A stretch of 40,357 nt of DNA from Candidatus Fraserbacteria bacterium (GTDB lineage Bacteria; Bipolaricaulota; Bipolaricaulia; RBG-16-55-9; JAJCYT01): NCBI GenBank assembly GCA_029262795.1, contig JAJCYT010000024.1, forward strand, positions 1 to 40,357, given 5' to 3'. Positions 7,431 to 15,760 of the stretch are shown piece by piece (the stretch's first letter is position 1; every line of letters starts with the position of its first letter). Both the position numbers and the translations under genes were made by a program. The notes beneath the pieces were generated by a model. It had not been told where the DNA came from, searched no databases, and worked only from the letters and a program-made list of their open reading frames with translations.

Positions 7431-9399
7431 AGTGTTAGTGGTTCCCCAAAGTAATTATTCCCCGGAAGCTAGGGAAAAGTGGGACAATTTGGCCAAGCTT
7501 GTGTTCAATCCAGAACCTAGCTATTCTTCTGACAGATTTGTGTACATCTCTCCTGAAATGAGTTTCACACCTCAGGTAATCGCTGCATATGGTCTTGAAG
7601 CAAAAGATGTTTCAAATGTTGTTGCGGGAATAGAAATGCCTAAACATTTTGGGAATTATGAGAAAATCCTTTTCGGAAAAATCTTCAAGCACGTTAGGAA
7701 TGTGACCATCTTATCTGGAGGAGTGGGTTCTGGAAAATCTACAACATTAAGGCAGTTGGAGACAGAGTTCCTGCGATTGGGAGATTATAATCCCTTAATT
7801 GGAAAAATCGACTTTGATGTGTCTACCTTGATTAATGAGACTGATGAACAGATTGTAAAAAAAGAATTTCAAGAACAGATCTGTAATCGACTTCAAGCAG
7901 TTGCTACAAATACTGTAATTTCGAAAGAAGAAGAGTTCGGAATTTTTTGGAATTTAGAACTCAATGAGCTTTCAAATACAAACTATCGTTCAAGTGTGTT
8001 TTCATTCATACAGGGAAAACTTAATTTGCTTGATGAAGATGAATTGGCTGACGAGAAGGTTTTGAGGGAAAAGCAGAAGGAAATTCGAAATACTATCGAA
8101 CAAGACCTCTCAAAAAGGTTAGAATATTTGCTGAGGTTGTGGCATTACCTAGTAAATCGAGAAAGCAATGATATTGATAAGAGCAGTGTGTTAATGATCG
8201 ATAACCTTGATCAATTGAAGCCGATTGCGGCTTTTACAGTTTTAAGAATTATTCAGAGTGCAAGCAGACATGATTCGATTCTTTGGTTGGTTGCATTAAG
8301 ACCTGAAACTTACAATCAGTTTCAACTTGGAGCAAATATTATCGACTATATTCCTCACTATGGTCCAAGACCTTGGCGCATAGTCAAGTATTCTCTCGAT
8401 AATTTCTTAAATGATCCCAGTAGTTTTTATAAGGATACTGTTAATTTGAGCGAAAGTAAGTACAAAGAATTGGTAGCATTTCTAAACAGGGTTCGTGATG
8501 TGATAAATACTGATAAGAAAAAAGTAGTGGAACGCTTCTTTGATGCTGCTTGTGGATCAAATATTCGTAAGGCTCTTACTATTGCACAAACATTTATCCA
8601 TATGAAATTTGCTATGGTAAACCCTCAAGACATATCAGAACATACGATCGTTAGAGAATTAATTCGCATGGGCAAACCTACCTTTGAGCCAAATTCTTCG
8701 TATCCTATTGAGAATTTGTTTCATGTGGAATCGGTGAGGAGCGAAACCTACTTAGTGAAGGCTCGTATACTTAAATACTTATCAAACTATGATTCTGCTG
8801 AATCTAAACTAAGTGAGCTGCTTGCTGAAATGACAAAGTTTGGATATGCAATGGAGACAGTTCGATTGGCCTTAAATGATATGCTAGAGCCACTAAGGCA
8901 GCTACTTCGAACCAATAAAGTAGATTTTTATGACTCGGTGATTAATTTGTTAGATAGCAGTGACCATGTCATTAAGATGACCAAATCAGGAAAAGGTTAT
9001 ATTTCGACCCTTTTTTATGATATGCACTATATTCAAGAAGTAATGCTTGATTGTAAAATTGATACAGACAAGTTTGGGGTTTCAAGGCAATACGATTTTT
9101 TAAAGGATAAATTCGAGATCCTTTTGGAGTTTCTAAATATCGTCTATAAGCAGGATATTCATGAAACTGAAATATATCTAGCAGAGAATCGCGATGCCGA
9201 ATACAAGAATGCCTTTGGTGAATATTTATTGGGTTGGGAGATTGTTAATTCAATACGTGAACCATTGAATAACATTATTGCCTCTTTAAGAAACCGCGAT
9301 CGTTTTGGCGTAATTAAGGGAACTCTGGATTCGCTCCACACTGAATATTACAATCAAAATTTCCGGCTTCTCAATAAATATCCAGATAGAGCTAATTAG
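7408..9399 (+). CDS. P-loop ATPase, STAND/AAA-like, of a two-gene system (pair A)
   Basis: 663 residues. Walker A GGVGSGKST at 104-112 (Lys110). Walker B with VLMIDNLDQL, Asp265 and Asp268. An ALRPETY motif follows at ~Arg298, at a place where AAA/STAND proteins often carry a sensor or arginine-finger residue. GSNIRKALTIAQTF (about 390) resembles the helical lid after the ATPase core. The C-terminal ~270 residues are helical without recognised repeats. The N-terminal ~95 residues precede the P-loop and may be a sensing or docking domain. It shares IDN(L/I)D and (L/M)RP(E/D) with the ATPase at 31335-33599 but is otherwise far diverged. With the membrane partner it forms a plausible, possibly undescribed, defence module. 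Confidence 0.75.
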   Translation: MSFTKINEVLVVPQSNYSPEAREKWDNLAKLVFNPEPSYSSDRFVYISPEMSFTPQVIAAYGLEAKDVSNVVAGIEMPKHFGNYEKILFGKIFKHVRNVTILSGGVGSGKSTTLRQLETEFLRLGDYNPLIGKIDFDVSTLINETDEQIVKKEFQEQICNRLQAVATNTVISKEEEFGIFWNLELNELSNTNYRSSVFSFIQGKLNLLDEDELADEKVLREKQKEIRNTIEQDLSKRLEYLLRLWHYLVNRESNDIDKSSVLMIDNLDQLKPIAAFTVLRIIQSASRHDSILWLVALRPETYNQFQLGANIIDYIPHYGPRPWRIVKYSLDNFLNDPSSFYKDTVNLSESKYKELVAFLNRVRDVINTDKKKVVERFFDAACGSNIRKALTIAQTFIHMKFAMVNPQDISEHTIVRELIRMGKPTFEPNSSYPIENLFHVESVRSETYLVKARILKYLSNYDSAESKLSELLAEMTKFGYAMETVRLALNDMLEPLRQLLRTNKVDFYDSVINLLDSSDHVIKMTKSGKGYISTLFYDMHYIQEVMLDCKIDTDKFGVSRQYDFLKDKFEILLEFLNIVYKQDIHETEIYLAENRDAEYKNAFGEYLLGWEIVNSIREPLNNIIASLRNRDRFGVIKGTLDSLHTEYYNQNFRLLNKYPDRAN

Positions 9400-9424
9400 T
9401 ATTTTGAATTAAACTTCTAGCTAG

Positions 9425-9694
9425 GTAGGTTTTCCATACGCGATGGTGGCCGCGAATTTGGGTGTAGGCAATCCTGAGTTTTCCAATAGCCCAAATTTGG
9501 GTAATAGGGTGTCAAACAAGGATGCAGCTGAGATGTTGAATGTCTCGAAAAACACTGTGATAGCCGCCCGTAAAGTAAAAGAACACGGATCAGTGAGTCT
9601 GCGTAAGGCGGTGGAGTCTGGCGAAGTGAGTGTGGCGGCGGCCAGTGAAGTGGCCGAGCATGAAGTAGATTTATTTCTCATCTTTGTGTGCTAG
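9425..9694 (+). pseudogene. Fragment of a ParB-like/helix-turn-helix plasmid protein
   Basis: The frame is open from 9425 (after TAG 9422-9424) to TAG 9692-9694. The segment VSNKDAAEMLNVSKNTVIAA, with KAVESGEVSVAAASEVA behind it, is the helix-turn-helix region seen after the ParB nuclease domain in many phage and plasmid proteins. The nuclease domain itself and the C-terminus are missing, and the frame ends in an unrelated hydrophobic tail (DLFLIFVC). It is best read as a remnant left by recombination at the edge of the pair-A cargo. A short expressed protein from ATG 9443 is possible. Confidence 0.55.
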
Positions 9695-9715
9695 GGTAGA
9701 TGCAGAGGAGAGATT

Positions 9716-9955
9716 ATGAATGATAAATTAGAGAAGTGCATAGAATTTTTGAATGACCTCCAAGATAGCGACAAAGACTTTGTAGTAACATCTAAGGGTG
9801 AATTGATCGAGCCTGTAAAAGCTCAAGGTTGTGCTGTAAGTTATGTGAATTGTCGAATGAAGAAAACGGAAATCGTGAACCTTCAACCAGGAGAGACATT
9901 TTTCTATGGTGATTGGGATGGACAAAAATGTGTCCGCAAGACTTTTACCTGCTAG
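9716..9955 (+). CDS. Small hypothetical protein (79 aa)
   Basis: GAGGAGAGATT precedes ATG 9716, a good ribosome-binding site. The product is soluble and mildly acidic, with Cys at four positions including both ends of CAVSYVNC and a final Cys. No family recognised. It lies 19 bases before the next gene on the same strand, so the two may be co-transcribed and functionally linked. Confidence 0.5.
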   Translation: MNDKLEKCIEFLNDLQDSDKDFVVTSKGELIEPVKAQGCAVSYVNCRMKKTEIVNLQPGETFFYGDWDGQKCVRKTFTC

Positions 9956-9974
9956 ATGACAGCACGAATTAAAC

Positions 9975-10682
9975 ATGATTGAAGTGACTAACCTGTATCA
10001 CCTTGCCAAAAACTCTCATCCTGCTGGGACTAAGTTATATAGAGCTTGGTACAAGAACCCCATTCTGGAGGGGAATATTAATCAAATTCTGCTTCTTGAT
10101 TGGCCAGGAATCATCTCAAGAGGAATAGACTTGGTTAACGCGGGTTGTCCGAAAGATGAGGTTCTTGAGGCTATTTTAGAAAAGTATAGACTTGAATTTT
10201 GCCCTGACAAGCCTACTAGATTGAGCAGTGGATTTGCCTTTACAAATAAGGTTTGCGCTTTTTATCACATGCATCGATATAGAGGTGGGCAACCCTCAAG
10301 ATTATACGAGTGTAAAATTGAGGAAGAAACCGTTTTTCATTGTGGCGATCAAAGTACATATGGATCCACCAACTGGGGCGAGCAAGATTTAAATAAGCTT
10401 ACTGTGATTCTTGAAACAAATTGTCAATTATATTGGGAAGGAGCATCGGGAAAGAGTCCTATATGGGAGGTACACTCTCCATCGTTACTCATTAATAGGG
10501 ATATTACTTCCCCATGGCTGCAGTTGTTTGATCAGTATCTGGAAGTTGATGGCAACAATCTTTCTAAGAATAAAGATGAAATAAATCTTCTAGTTGAGCA
10601 CGAATGGAATATCCATTTGATGCAATATAAGGCTACCCACCCTCTCAGGCTGAATGATTCATGCTTTATGCCTGTCGAGTGA
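9975..10682 (+). CDS. Hypothetical protein, resembling DUF2441/ART-like proteins (235 aa)
   Basis: Starts VTNLYHLAKNS, followed by a helical part, then PTRLSSGFAFTNKVCAFYHMHRY and a beta-rich half. A Tyr-His near the N-terminus, then a P(S/T)RL-S-x-FAF stretch, then beta strands is what I recall for DUF2441-type proteins, which have been compared with ADP-ribosyltransferase folds. That match is from memory and weak. No signal peptide or membrane segment. It follows the 79-residue gene closely. If the fold is right, it could modify a target using NAD, with the small neighbour as a control or immunity protein; that is speculation. Confidence 0.5.
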   Translation: MIEVTNLYHLAKNSHPAGTKLYRAWYKNPILEGNINQILLLDWPGIISRGIDLVNAGCPKDEVLEAILEKYRLEFCPDKPTRLSSGFAFTNKVCAFYHMHRYRGGQPSRLYECKIEEETVFHCGDQSTYGSTNWGEQDLNKLTVILETNCQLYWEGASGKSPIWEVHSPSLLINRDITSPWLQLFDQYLEVDGNNLSKNKDEINLLVEHEWNIHLMQYKATHPLRLNDSCFMPVE

Positions 10683-10723
10683 CTTATTGATACACGATAG
10701 CATAATGTGTTATCCTGTCACGT

Positions 10724-10957
10724 ATGAGAGTATTTTTGGGAACATTACTGTCCTTCTTTGGGGTTCTTTGGACTGCCCTAGCAGGTTTCGTGACGTACGA
10801 TGTGCTATATAGAATGGTCCAAACAGAAACTTCATTGGCTGGATTGGTGTTGGAATCTCAGTTTTATAGTAAGACCACACTTCTCTTTCAAGGGGTTGTC
10901 ATTGGTGCAATTGGATATTTTATTGCCAAGAGTGGGATAGAATCTCAAGAGGCGTGA
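10724..10957 (+). CDS. Small membrane protein with two hydrophobic segments (77 aa)
   Basis: Two membrane segments: FLGTLLSFFGVLWTALAGFV (about 4-23) and LLFQGVVIGAIGYFIA (about 53-68), joined by a polar loop, with a short charged end. No clear Shine-Dalgarno sequence precedes ATG 10724. TTGATA, 17 bp, TTATCC just upstream could be a weak promoter, which would make the transcript nearly leaderless. No family recognised; it may be part of the cargo cluster. Confidence 0.5.
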   Translation: MRVFLGTLLSFFGVLWTALAGFVTYDVLYRMVQTETSLAGLVLESQFYSKTTLLFQGVVIGAIGYFIAKSGIESQEA

Positions 10958-11110
10958 ATTTTATATCTTATGCTTTAATTGTCTTGGAATTAGCGCTCTT
11001 TTGAAAGTTATGATAAAGTAAAGGGGATTATAGTTCTAATACAATTAATGTATTTGGAACAACGCTCTTGCTTTAACGTATTTAGTATAATGATTGTGAA
11101 AGGTTGTACG

Positions 11111-11578
11111 ATGGTTAGCAATGCAAAAGATGTGGCACAAAACATACTGTTGTTCAGTCAAGAACATGGCGATGTTTTGACCAACCTGAAACTGCAAAAA
11201 CTTCTGTATTATTGTCAGGGATGGCATCTTGCCCTCAAAGACAATGAATTGTTGTTTACAGATCCCATTCAGGCATGGATTAAAGGGCCCGTGATTCCAA
11301 ACGTTTACCATCAATATAAAGATTTTAAATGGCAACCTATTGTGATTGAGGATCAAGATGCCCCAGCGCTGGCTGAGGGCTCCACTGAGATTGTTAAAGA
11401 GGTCTTGGAGGTTTACGGAGGGTATTCAGCTTATCAATTGGAGCTGATGACACACGAGGAATCTCCTTGGTTAATTGCCAGAGGAAGCTTGCCATTGGAT
11501 GAGAGCAGCAACAATGTCATTTCCACTCAAGACATGTATGGATTTTTTTCATCTGAACTAGCTGCTGCGAATGCCTGA
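11111..11578 (+). CDS. Panacea-domain antitoxin (SocA-like, DUF4065)
   Basis: 155 residues from ATG 11111; GAAAGG precedes it, and a -10-like TATAAT lies 25 bases upstream. An earlier ATG at 11048 adds an implausible Cys-rich lead and lies before the -10. The protein has the characteristic LTNLKLQKLLYYCQGWHLAL, then PIQAWIKGPVIPNVYHQYKDF, then YSAYQLELMTHEESPW. These are the conserved segments of the Panacea/DUF4065 family, whose members include SocA and serve as antitoxins in PanAT systems. The gene overlaps the next one by 8 bp, the usual arrangement with the toxin. Confidence 0.85.
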   Translation: MVSNAKDVAQNILLFSQEHGDVLTNLKLQKLLYYCQGWHLALKDNELLFTDPIQAWIKGPVIPNVYHQYKDFKWQPIVIEDQDAPALAEGSTEIVKEVLEVYGGYSAYQLELMTHEESPWLIARGSLPLDESSNNVISTQDMYGFFSSELAAANA

Positions 11579-11990
11579 TAAACGTATTAAGCCTAGTCAC
11601 TCACCCAAGTCCAAAATACCAAAGCCTTCATTAGATGGAGAAACTATTCGTTTCTCTTTTAAGTACTTTGATGACACGCATGACCAGTTTTCATTTGATG
11701 GTTGTGGAGAAAATTATTTTCCTAAGCTCTTTGAAAGGCTCAAGAATTACTCAACGATGAAGGCCAAAGAAATGATTTCTAATCGATCGAAGTCCCTTAG
11801 ATGTCACCAGATACCGTGGGAGAAAACAATTGAAAAAGAAGGGTTTAAAAAAATCCGGCCAGAACTTTGGGAAGGCTCCGCTTTTCAAATGACTATCTCA
11901 GGAAATGAACATGGCCGAATTCATGGCTTTTTTATTGCAAATGTCTTCTTTTTGGTTTGGTTAGATCCTGACCACAATCTTCAACCCTGA
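11571..11990 (+). CDS. Putative toxin partner of the Panacea antitoxin
   Basis: 139 residues, beginning inside the antitoxin gene (8-bp overlap). The N-terminus is basic and Pro/Ser-rich; the middle has RFSFKYFDDTHDQFSF; the end is FFIANVFFLVWLDPDHNL, a hydrophobic strand followed by WLDPDH. Panacea antitoxins are known to pair with unrelated toxins encoded next to them, and the overlap and size fit this. I do not recognise the toxin fold, so its target is unknown. The toxin role is inferred from context. Confidence 0.6.
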   Translation: MPDKRIKPSHSPKSKIPKPSLDGETIRFSFKYFDDTHDQFSFDGCGENYFPKLFERLKNYSTMKAKEMISNRSKSLRCHQIPWEKTIEKEGFKKIRPELWEGSAFQMTISGNEHGRIHGFFIANVFFLVWLDPDHNLQP

Positions 11991-12094
11991 AGACTCTTTA
12001 CATCCAAATCAATTTAATGCCGGATAAGATTCAGTTGGCTGATAGTAGTAAATTACAGCGGCCAAATAGCTGGAAATGAGAGACGCGAAGGTCA

Positions 12095-12973
12095 TTATGG
12101 TTGCAAGCCCATTAATTCTCGAAGCTTAGATAATCGAACATGATAGTCCGCATATTCCTTTGACTTTAGTACATTGAAAAAATACTTTTTCCCTGTTGAG
12201 TTTGACTCAAAAAGATTTTCTGGCCTTAATCCAAAAACATCTGCCAATCCAAGCAATTCTTTAAAGGCAATTTCTTCACCGAGAAGAAGTTGCCTAAGTC
12301 TTTTAGAGTCCAAGGAAAGAACATCAGTTAGCGGATTTGCATTGTCTGGGATTGCTAAGATATGTTCAGATGCGCCACGGCGGCCTTGGACATTCTGGTA
12401 TGGTTGGCGGCCCCTAGTCGTTTTCCCATTAGTTTTTATTTTTATAGGGACAATCCAAAGAACCTCATTACGGCGCTCAGATTGTCCTCTTGAGGAAAGA
12501 TATCCCACCTTGGATATTAGCAATTCTTCATCATTAAGCAGTAAGTCTTGAGGCCAGTGAACTTCCACAAGTCTCTTGTTAAAGATGGGCTGGCGATGAG
12601 GTGCTTTATTCTTATAGTGGACTGCCAATCCAAGAATTGCCCCTAGAACCTCCACAATACCCCATCGACGCTCAACCATTGCGGAATGCAGATTTAAAGC
12701 AATCCTGTCTGAGTCCTGAATGATCTTGAACATCACCTCAAGGTTTGGATCATTAAGAAATTGAGACATTAATTTTGACTGCTCTTGTTGACACGCTTGG
12801 GATAAGTATGGGTTCAGCTCCTGATATGTGGATGCGTGGATTTTCGCTGTTTCGCCTTTTCTGATTCTAATTAACTGACGCCTAGAAATCCCAGTTTCTT
12901 TAGAAAGCTTAGATAAATTCAAACTATCTAAGGCTTCGTATTGGGCAGTTGACAATCTAATTGAGTGTGACAT
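12095..12973 (-). CDS. Helix-turn-helix protein with a large C-terminal domain (292 aa)
   Basis: The N-terminal LSKLSKETGISRRQLIRIRKG is a helix-turn-helix of XRE/Fis-like type (about residues 18-38). The following ~250 residues are a mixed alpha/beta domain that I do not recognise; it contains WIVPIKIKTNGKTTRGRQP and a second stretch, EEIAFKELLGLADVFGLRPENLFE, that resembles a degenerate HTH_3 helix pair. AAAGGAGCA before ATG is the mirror image of the start region of the divergent gene at 13044. TAGACA, 17 bp, TATTCT forms a likely promoter. Probably a regulator of the primase operon. Confidence 0.65.
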   Translation of the reverse strand: MSHSIRLSTAQYEALDSLNLSKLSKETGISRRQLIRIRKGETAKIHASTYQELNPYLSQACQQEQSKLMSQFLNDPNLEVMFKIIQDSDRIALNLHSAMVERRWGIVEVLGAILGLAVHYKNKAPHRQPIFNKRLVEVHWPQDLLLNDEELLISKVGYLSSRGQSERRNEVLWIVPIKIKTNGKTTRGRQPYQNVQGRRGASEHILAIPDNANPLTDVLSLDSKRLRQLLLGEEIAFKELLGLADVFGLRPENLFESNSTGKKYFFNVLKSKEYADYHVRLSKLRELMGLQP

Positions 12974-13046
12974 TTTTGCTCCTTTATGTCACATAAGAAT
13001 AACATGTCGCTTGTTAGATGTCTAGCAATGAAAGGAGCAGAAAATG
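12971..13046. promoter_or_regulatory. Divergent control region with mirrored start sites
   Basis: The ATG of each divergent gene is preceded by AAAGGAGCA plus A-rich spacer, so 12971-12985 and 13031-13046 form a ~15-bp inverted repeat. The leftward promoter is TAGACA (minus strand, 13019-13024), 17 bp, TATTCT (12996-13001). ATGTC occurs three times in direct orientation (12986, 13004, 13018), a possible operator series. No clear rightward promoter was found. Confidence 0.5.
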
Positions 13047-13235
13047 CCAAAAGCAACAATTCATGCGAGTATTGATTTAGACCTAGCCATTCACTTGGAA
13101 AGATTATCCAAGGAGAGAAAAACATCCATTAGCTCTCTGGTTACAAAAGCAATCAAATCTCGATACGAAAACGAAATCAACAATTCTGAAGCAACCAACA
13201 CCAATAATAACATCACCCAAACACCCACGACTTAA
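13044..13235 (+). CDS. Small ribbon-helix-helix DNA-binding protein
   Basis: 63 residues. KATIHASIDLDLAIHLERLSKERKTSISSLVTKAI has the beta strand, helix, turn, helix pattern of Arc/CopG proteins; the last ~20 residues are Asn/Thr-rich and probably disordered. AAAGGAGCA lies just upstream of ATG. It is divergent from the HTH protein and 16 bases before the primase gene, so it is probably the autoregulator of the replication operon. Confidence 0.75.
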   Translation: MPKATIHASIDLDLAIHLERLSKERKTSISSLVTKAIKSRYENEINNSEATNTNNNITQTPTT

Positions 13236-13251
13236 CAAAAGGCAGGAGCAG

Positions 13252-15633
13252 ATGACAGGAGCTGTAAGCAAGCTAATTCAAAATGTTCTCGACAAGTTAA
13301 GTGGTGTGACCAAAAGTGGCAATGGTTTCCAAGCGCTCTGTCCTGGGCATGATGATAGCAATCCATCGCTGCATATTGAGCAGGGAAATGATGGTCGAGT
13401 GCTACTTAAGTGTCACGCTGGATGTGTCCTTGAAGAAATTATCTCACCCATCGGTTTGTCAAAAAAAGATCTGTTTCCACTGCCAAGCACGCCTTCAAAT
13501 TCCAAACAAAACACAATCACACTCGAAGAGTTGGCAAGCAAATTTCAACTTCCCGTTAAGTGCCTGGAAGATGGATTTGGTTTTCATGAACATCTCAACG
13601 GAATTAGATTTCCATTTGTTGACTATGATGGCCGCATCAATGTAGTCAATCAAATCAGGACACAAGCCTCGCCTGGTCGTACACACTGGGACCCAAAAGG
13701 GATGGGGGAGCATATAGTCCCCTTTGGTCGCGGTCAGCGGGATATAAACGACACCAGTCTTGTGCTCGTTGAAGGAGTCAGCGACGTGGTGACGATGCAC
13801 TATCACGGCTTAAAGAACGTTCTGGGTGTTCCTGGGAATACCATGCACGGAAAGCTCAAGTTTGAAGATATTAAAGAAGTTGAGCGGGTCTTCATTATTG
13901 AAGAACAGGATGGCGGCGGCGGCAAAGTGTTTGTTGACAATGTTGGCAAGCGATTGTCTCAACTTGGCTTTGAAGGCAAAGCATTACGCGTTATTTTGCC
14001 TACCAAAGATGTAAACGATCTGCACAAGCTTAATTCTGAAAAGTTCAATGATTCGTTTTCAACGGCGCTTTCTGACGCCACCACAATAGCACTCCCGTTG
14101 CTCGAAGATGAGGAAGAGAAAACCATTCTATTTCCATGTACTGATTTGGGAAATAGCGAACGCCTCATCCATCATCATGGTGCCGATATTCGATTCTGCA
14201 CGGTTTGGGGCAAGTGGTTGATTTGGGATGGGAAGAGATGGAAAGTCGACGATACCAACAGGATTTTCCATTTGGCAAAAGAGGTAGTCCGAGATATTTA
14301 CAACGAAACCGCAGCCATTGTAGATGCTGACCAGCGAGCAAAACATGCTAAACACGCCCACACAAGCGAATCCAATGCTCGACTGAGTGCAATGGTAGAT
14401 TTGACGAGTAAGGCGATTGAAGCTCAAGTCACTCCGCAACAATTGGATGCAGATCCAATGTTGTTCAATGTTGAAAATGGAACCGTTGATTTGCAAACAG
14501 GCAAATTATTACCTCATGTTCGTGAAAACCTGATATCGAAAATTGCAAATGTGAAGTATGAAAGTGCTGCAACATGTCCACGGTTTCTGCAATTTCAAAG
14601 TGAAATCTTTAGTGGAGACACAGACCTTACCGACTACAAACAACGGCTAGCCGGTTATCAATTGACTGGTCTCACCATTGAGCAACAATTCTGTATCGAG
14701 TTTGGCGACGGCGCCAATGGCAAGTCTACCGATGAACAATTGAAGCTGGCTTTGTTGGGCGATTACGCGATGCAAACGCCACCAGAAACCTTAATGACAC
14801 GCCGACCAAGCGGTATCAATAATGACATTGCCCGCCTGCGTGGTGCACGGTTTGTTGTGGCCATGGAATCTAGTAGTGATCATCAATTGAATGAATCCTT
14901 AGTTAAACAAATGACCGGTGGCGACACTATCACGGCCAGATATTTATTTGGCGAATTCTTTGAATTCAAACCAGAATTTAAAATCACGTTGGCCACCAAC
15001 CACCGACCCAAAATCACTGGTATTGATCATGCCATTTGGCGTCGCATTCATTTCGTTCCCTACATGGTTTCATTCTCTGAGGAGCAACAAGATAAGAGAT
15101 TGCTAGAAAAGTTACTGGACGAGCGCTCAGGAATACTGAATTGGATGATTCAGGGTTGCCTTAAATGGCAATCTAATGGCCTCAATCCACCTGACACGGT
15201 TGTACAGGCTGTGGCCGCATACCGAGCCGAAGAGGATGTGTTTGGGCGCTTCCTTGAGGAAATGTGTGTAATCGGCCCAGATTATGATGAACTCAGCAAT
15301 GAACTTTTCAACACCTATGAACAATGGCGATTTATCAACAATGAAGAACAATTTTCCAAAACCAAGTTTGGCCGCGTACTCACCGAGAGAGGATTTGTAA
15401 GCGCTCGAAACAGCTATGGTTTGACGATTCGAAAAGGCCTCAAATTAAAATCTGGAGATGATCTCAAACCCTTCGAGAATCCACCCAACTCTTCGACAAA
15501 AAAGCAAACCCTTCGAAGCCCTGAAAGCGTTAGTGGTACATCGTTATCGGTGCGCAAAGATGAAAATCTCGAAGGGTTGGTCCCAACACCCTTCAATCTT
15601 CGAAAGGTTGAGCACCAAATCAGGGGTGACTGA
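13252..15633 (+). CDS. P4-type primase-helicase (zinc finger, TOPRIM-like, D5/SF3 helicase)
   Basis: 793 residues. An N-terminal CHC2-like zinc site is formed by Cys30, His33, Cys54 and Cys58 (CPGHDD and KCHAGC). A TOPRIM-like strand, LVLVEGVSDVV, is at about 171-181. A D5/poxvirus-type SF3 helicase follows: Walker A FGDGANGKST at about 484-493, then RLRGARFVVAMESS (Walker B region) and LATNHRPKITGIDHAIWRRI, the sensor and arginine segment of the phage P4 alpha family. The start follows AGGCAGGAG. Full-length for the family. This enzyme would prime and unwind the element's own DNA. The C-terminal tail is Ser/Lys-rich. Confidence 0.92.
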   Translation: MTGAVSKLIQNVLDKLSGVTKSGNGFQALCPGHDDSNPSLHIEQGNDGRVLLKCHAGCVLEEIISPIGLSKKDLFPLPSTPSNSKQNTITLEELASKFQLPVKCLEDGFGFHEHLNGIRFPFVDYDGRINVVNQIRTQASPGRTHWDPKGMGEHIVPFGRGQRDINDTSLVLVEGVSDVVTMHYHGLKNVLGVPGNTMHGKLKFEDIKEVERVFIIEEQDGGGGKVFVDNVGKRLSQLGFEGKALRVILPTKDVNDLHKLNSEKFNDSFSTALSDATTIALPLLEDEEEKTILFPCTDLGNSERLIHHHGADIRFCTVWGKWLIWDGKRWKVDDTNRIFHLAKEVVRDIYNETAAIVDADQRAKHAKHAHTSESNARLSAMVDLTSKAIEAQVTPQQLDADPMLFNVENGTVDLQTGKLLPHVRENLISKIANVKYESAATCPRFLQFQSEIFSGDTDLTDYKQRLAGYQLTGLTIEQQFCIEFGDGANGKSTDEQLKLALLGDYAMQTPPETLMTRRPSGINNDIARLRGARFVVAMESSSDHQLNESLVKQMTGGDTITARYLFGEFFEFKPEFKITLATNHRPKITGIDHAIWRRIHFVPYMVSFSEEQQDKRLLEKLLDERSGILNWMIQGCLKWQSNGLNPPDTVVQAVAAYRAEEDVFGRFLEEMCVIGPDYDELSNELFNTYEQWRFINNEEQFSKTKFGRVLTERGFVSARNSYGLTIRKGLKLKSGDDLKPFENPPNSSTKKQTLRSPESVSGTSLSVRKDENLEGLVPTPFNLRKVEHQIRGD

Positions 15634-15760
15634 TGTCGTCACCCAAGAAGGGGTTTCTGGGGAAATTTGCCCCGCTTGTGATCTTCCCAGGATTGCCCTC
15701 ATGAATGCCTGGTTTTGCCCGAATTGTGACGATGCGTTAGGGGGGGACGATGTCGGCTAA
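15626..15760 (+). CDS. Zinc-ribbon mini-protein (44 aa)
   Basis: From GTG 15626, overlapping the primase stop by 8 bp and the next gene by 11 bp. It contains CPAC, 13 residues, CPNC: a compact four-Cys zinc ribbon. The tight overlaps on both sides indicate translational coupling. The start is uncertain because the frame is open further upstream inside the primase gene and no clear ribosome-binding site is seen. Function unknown; small zinc ribbons in phage replication operons often bind nucleic acid. Confidence 0.5.
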   Translation: MTDVVTQEGVSGEICPACDLPRIALMNAWFCPNCDDALGGDDVG

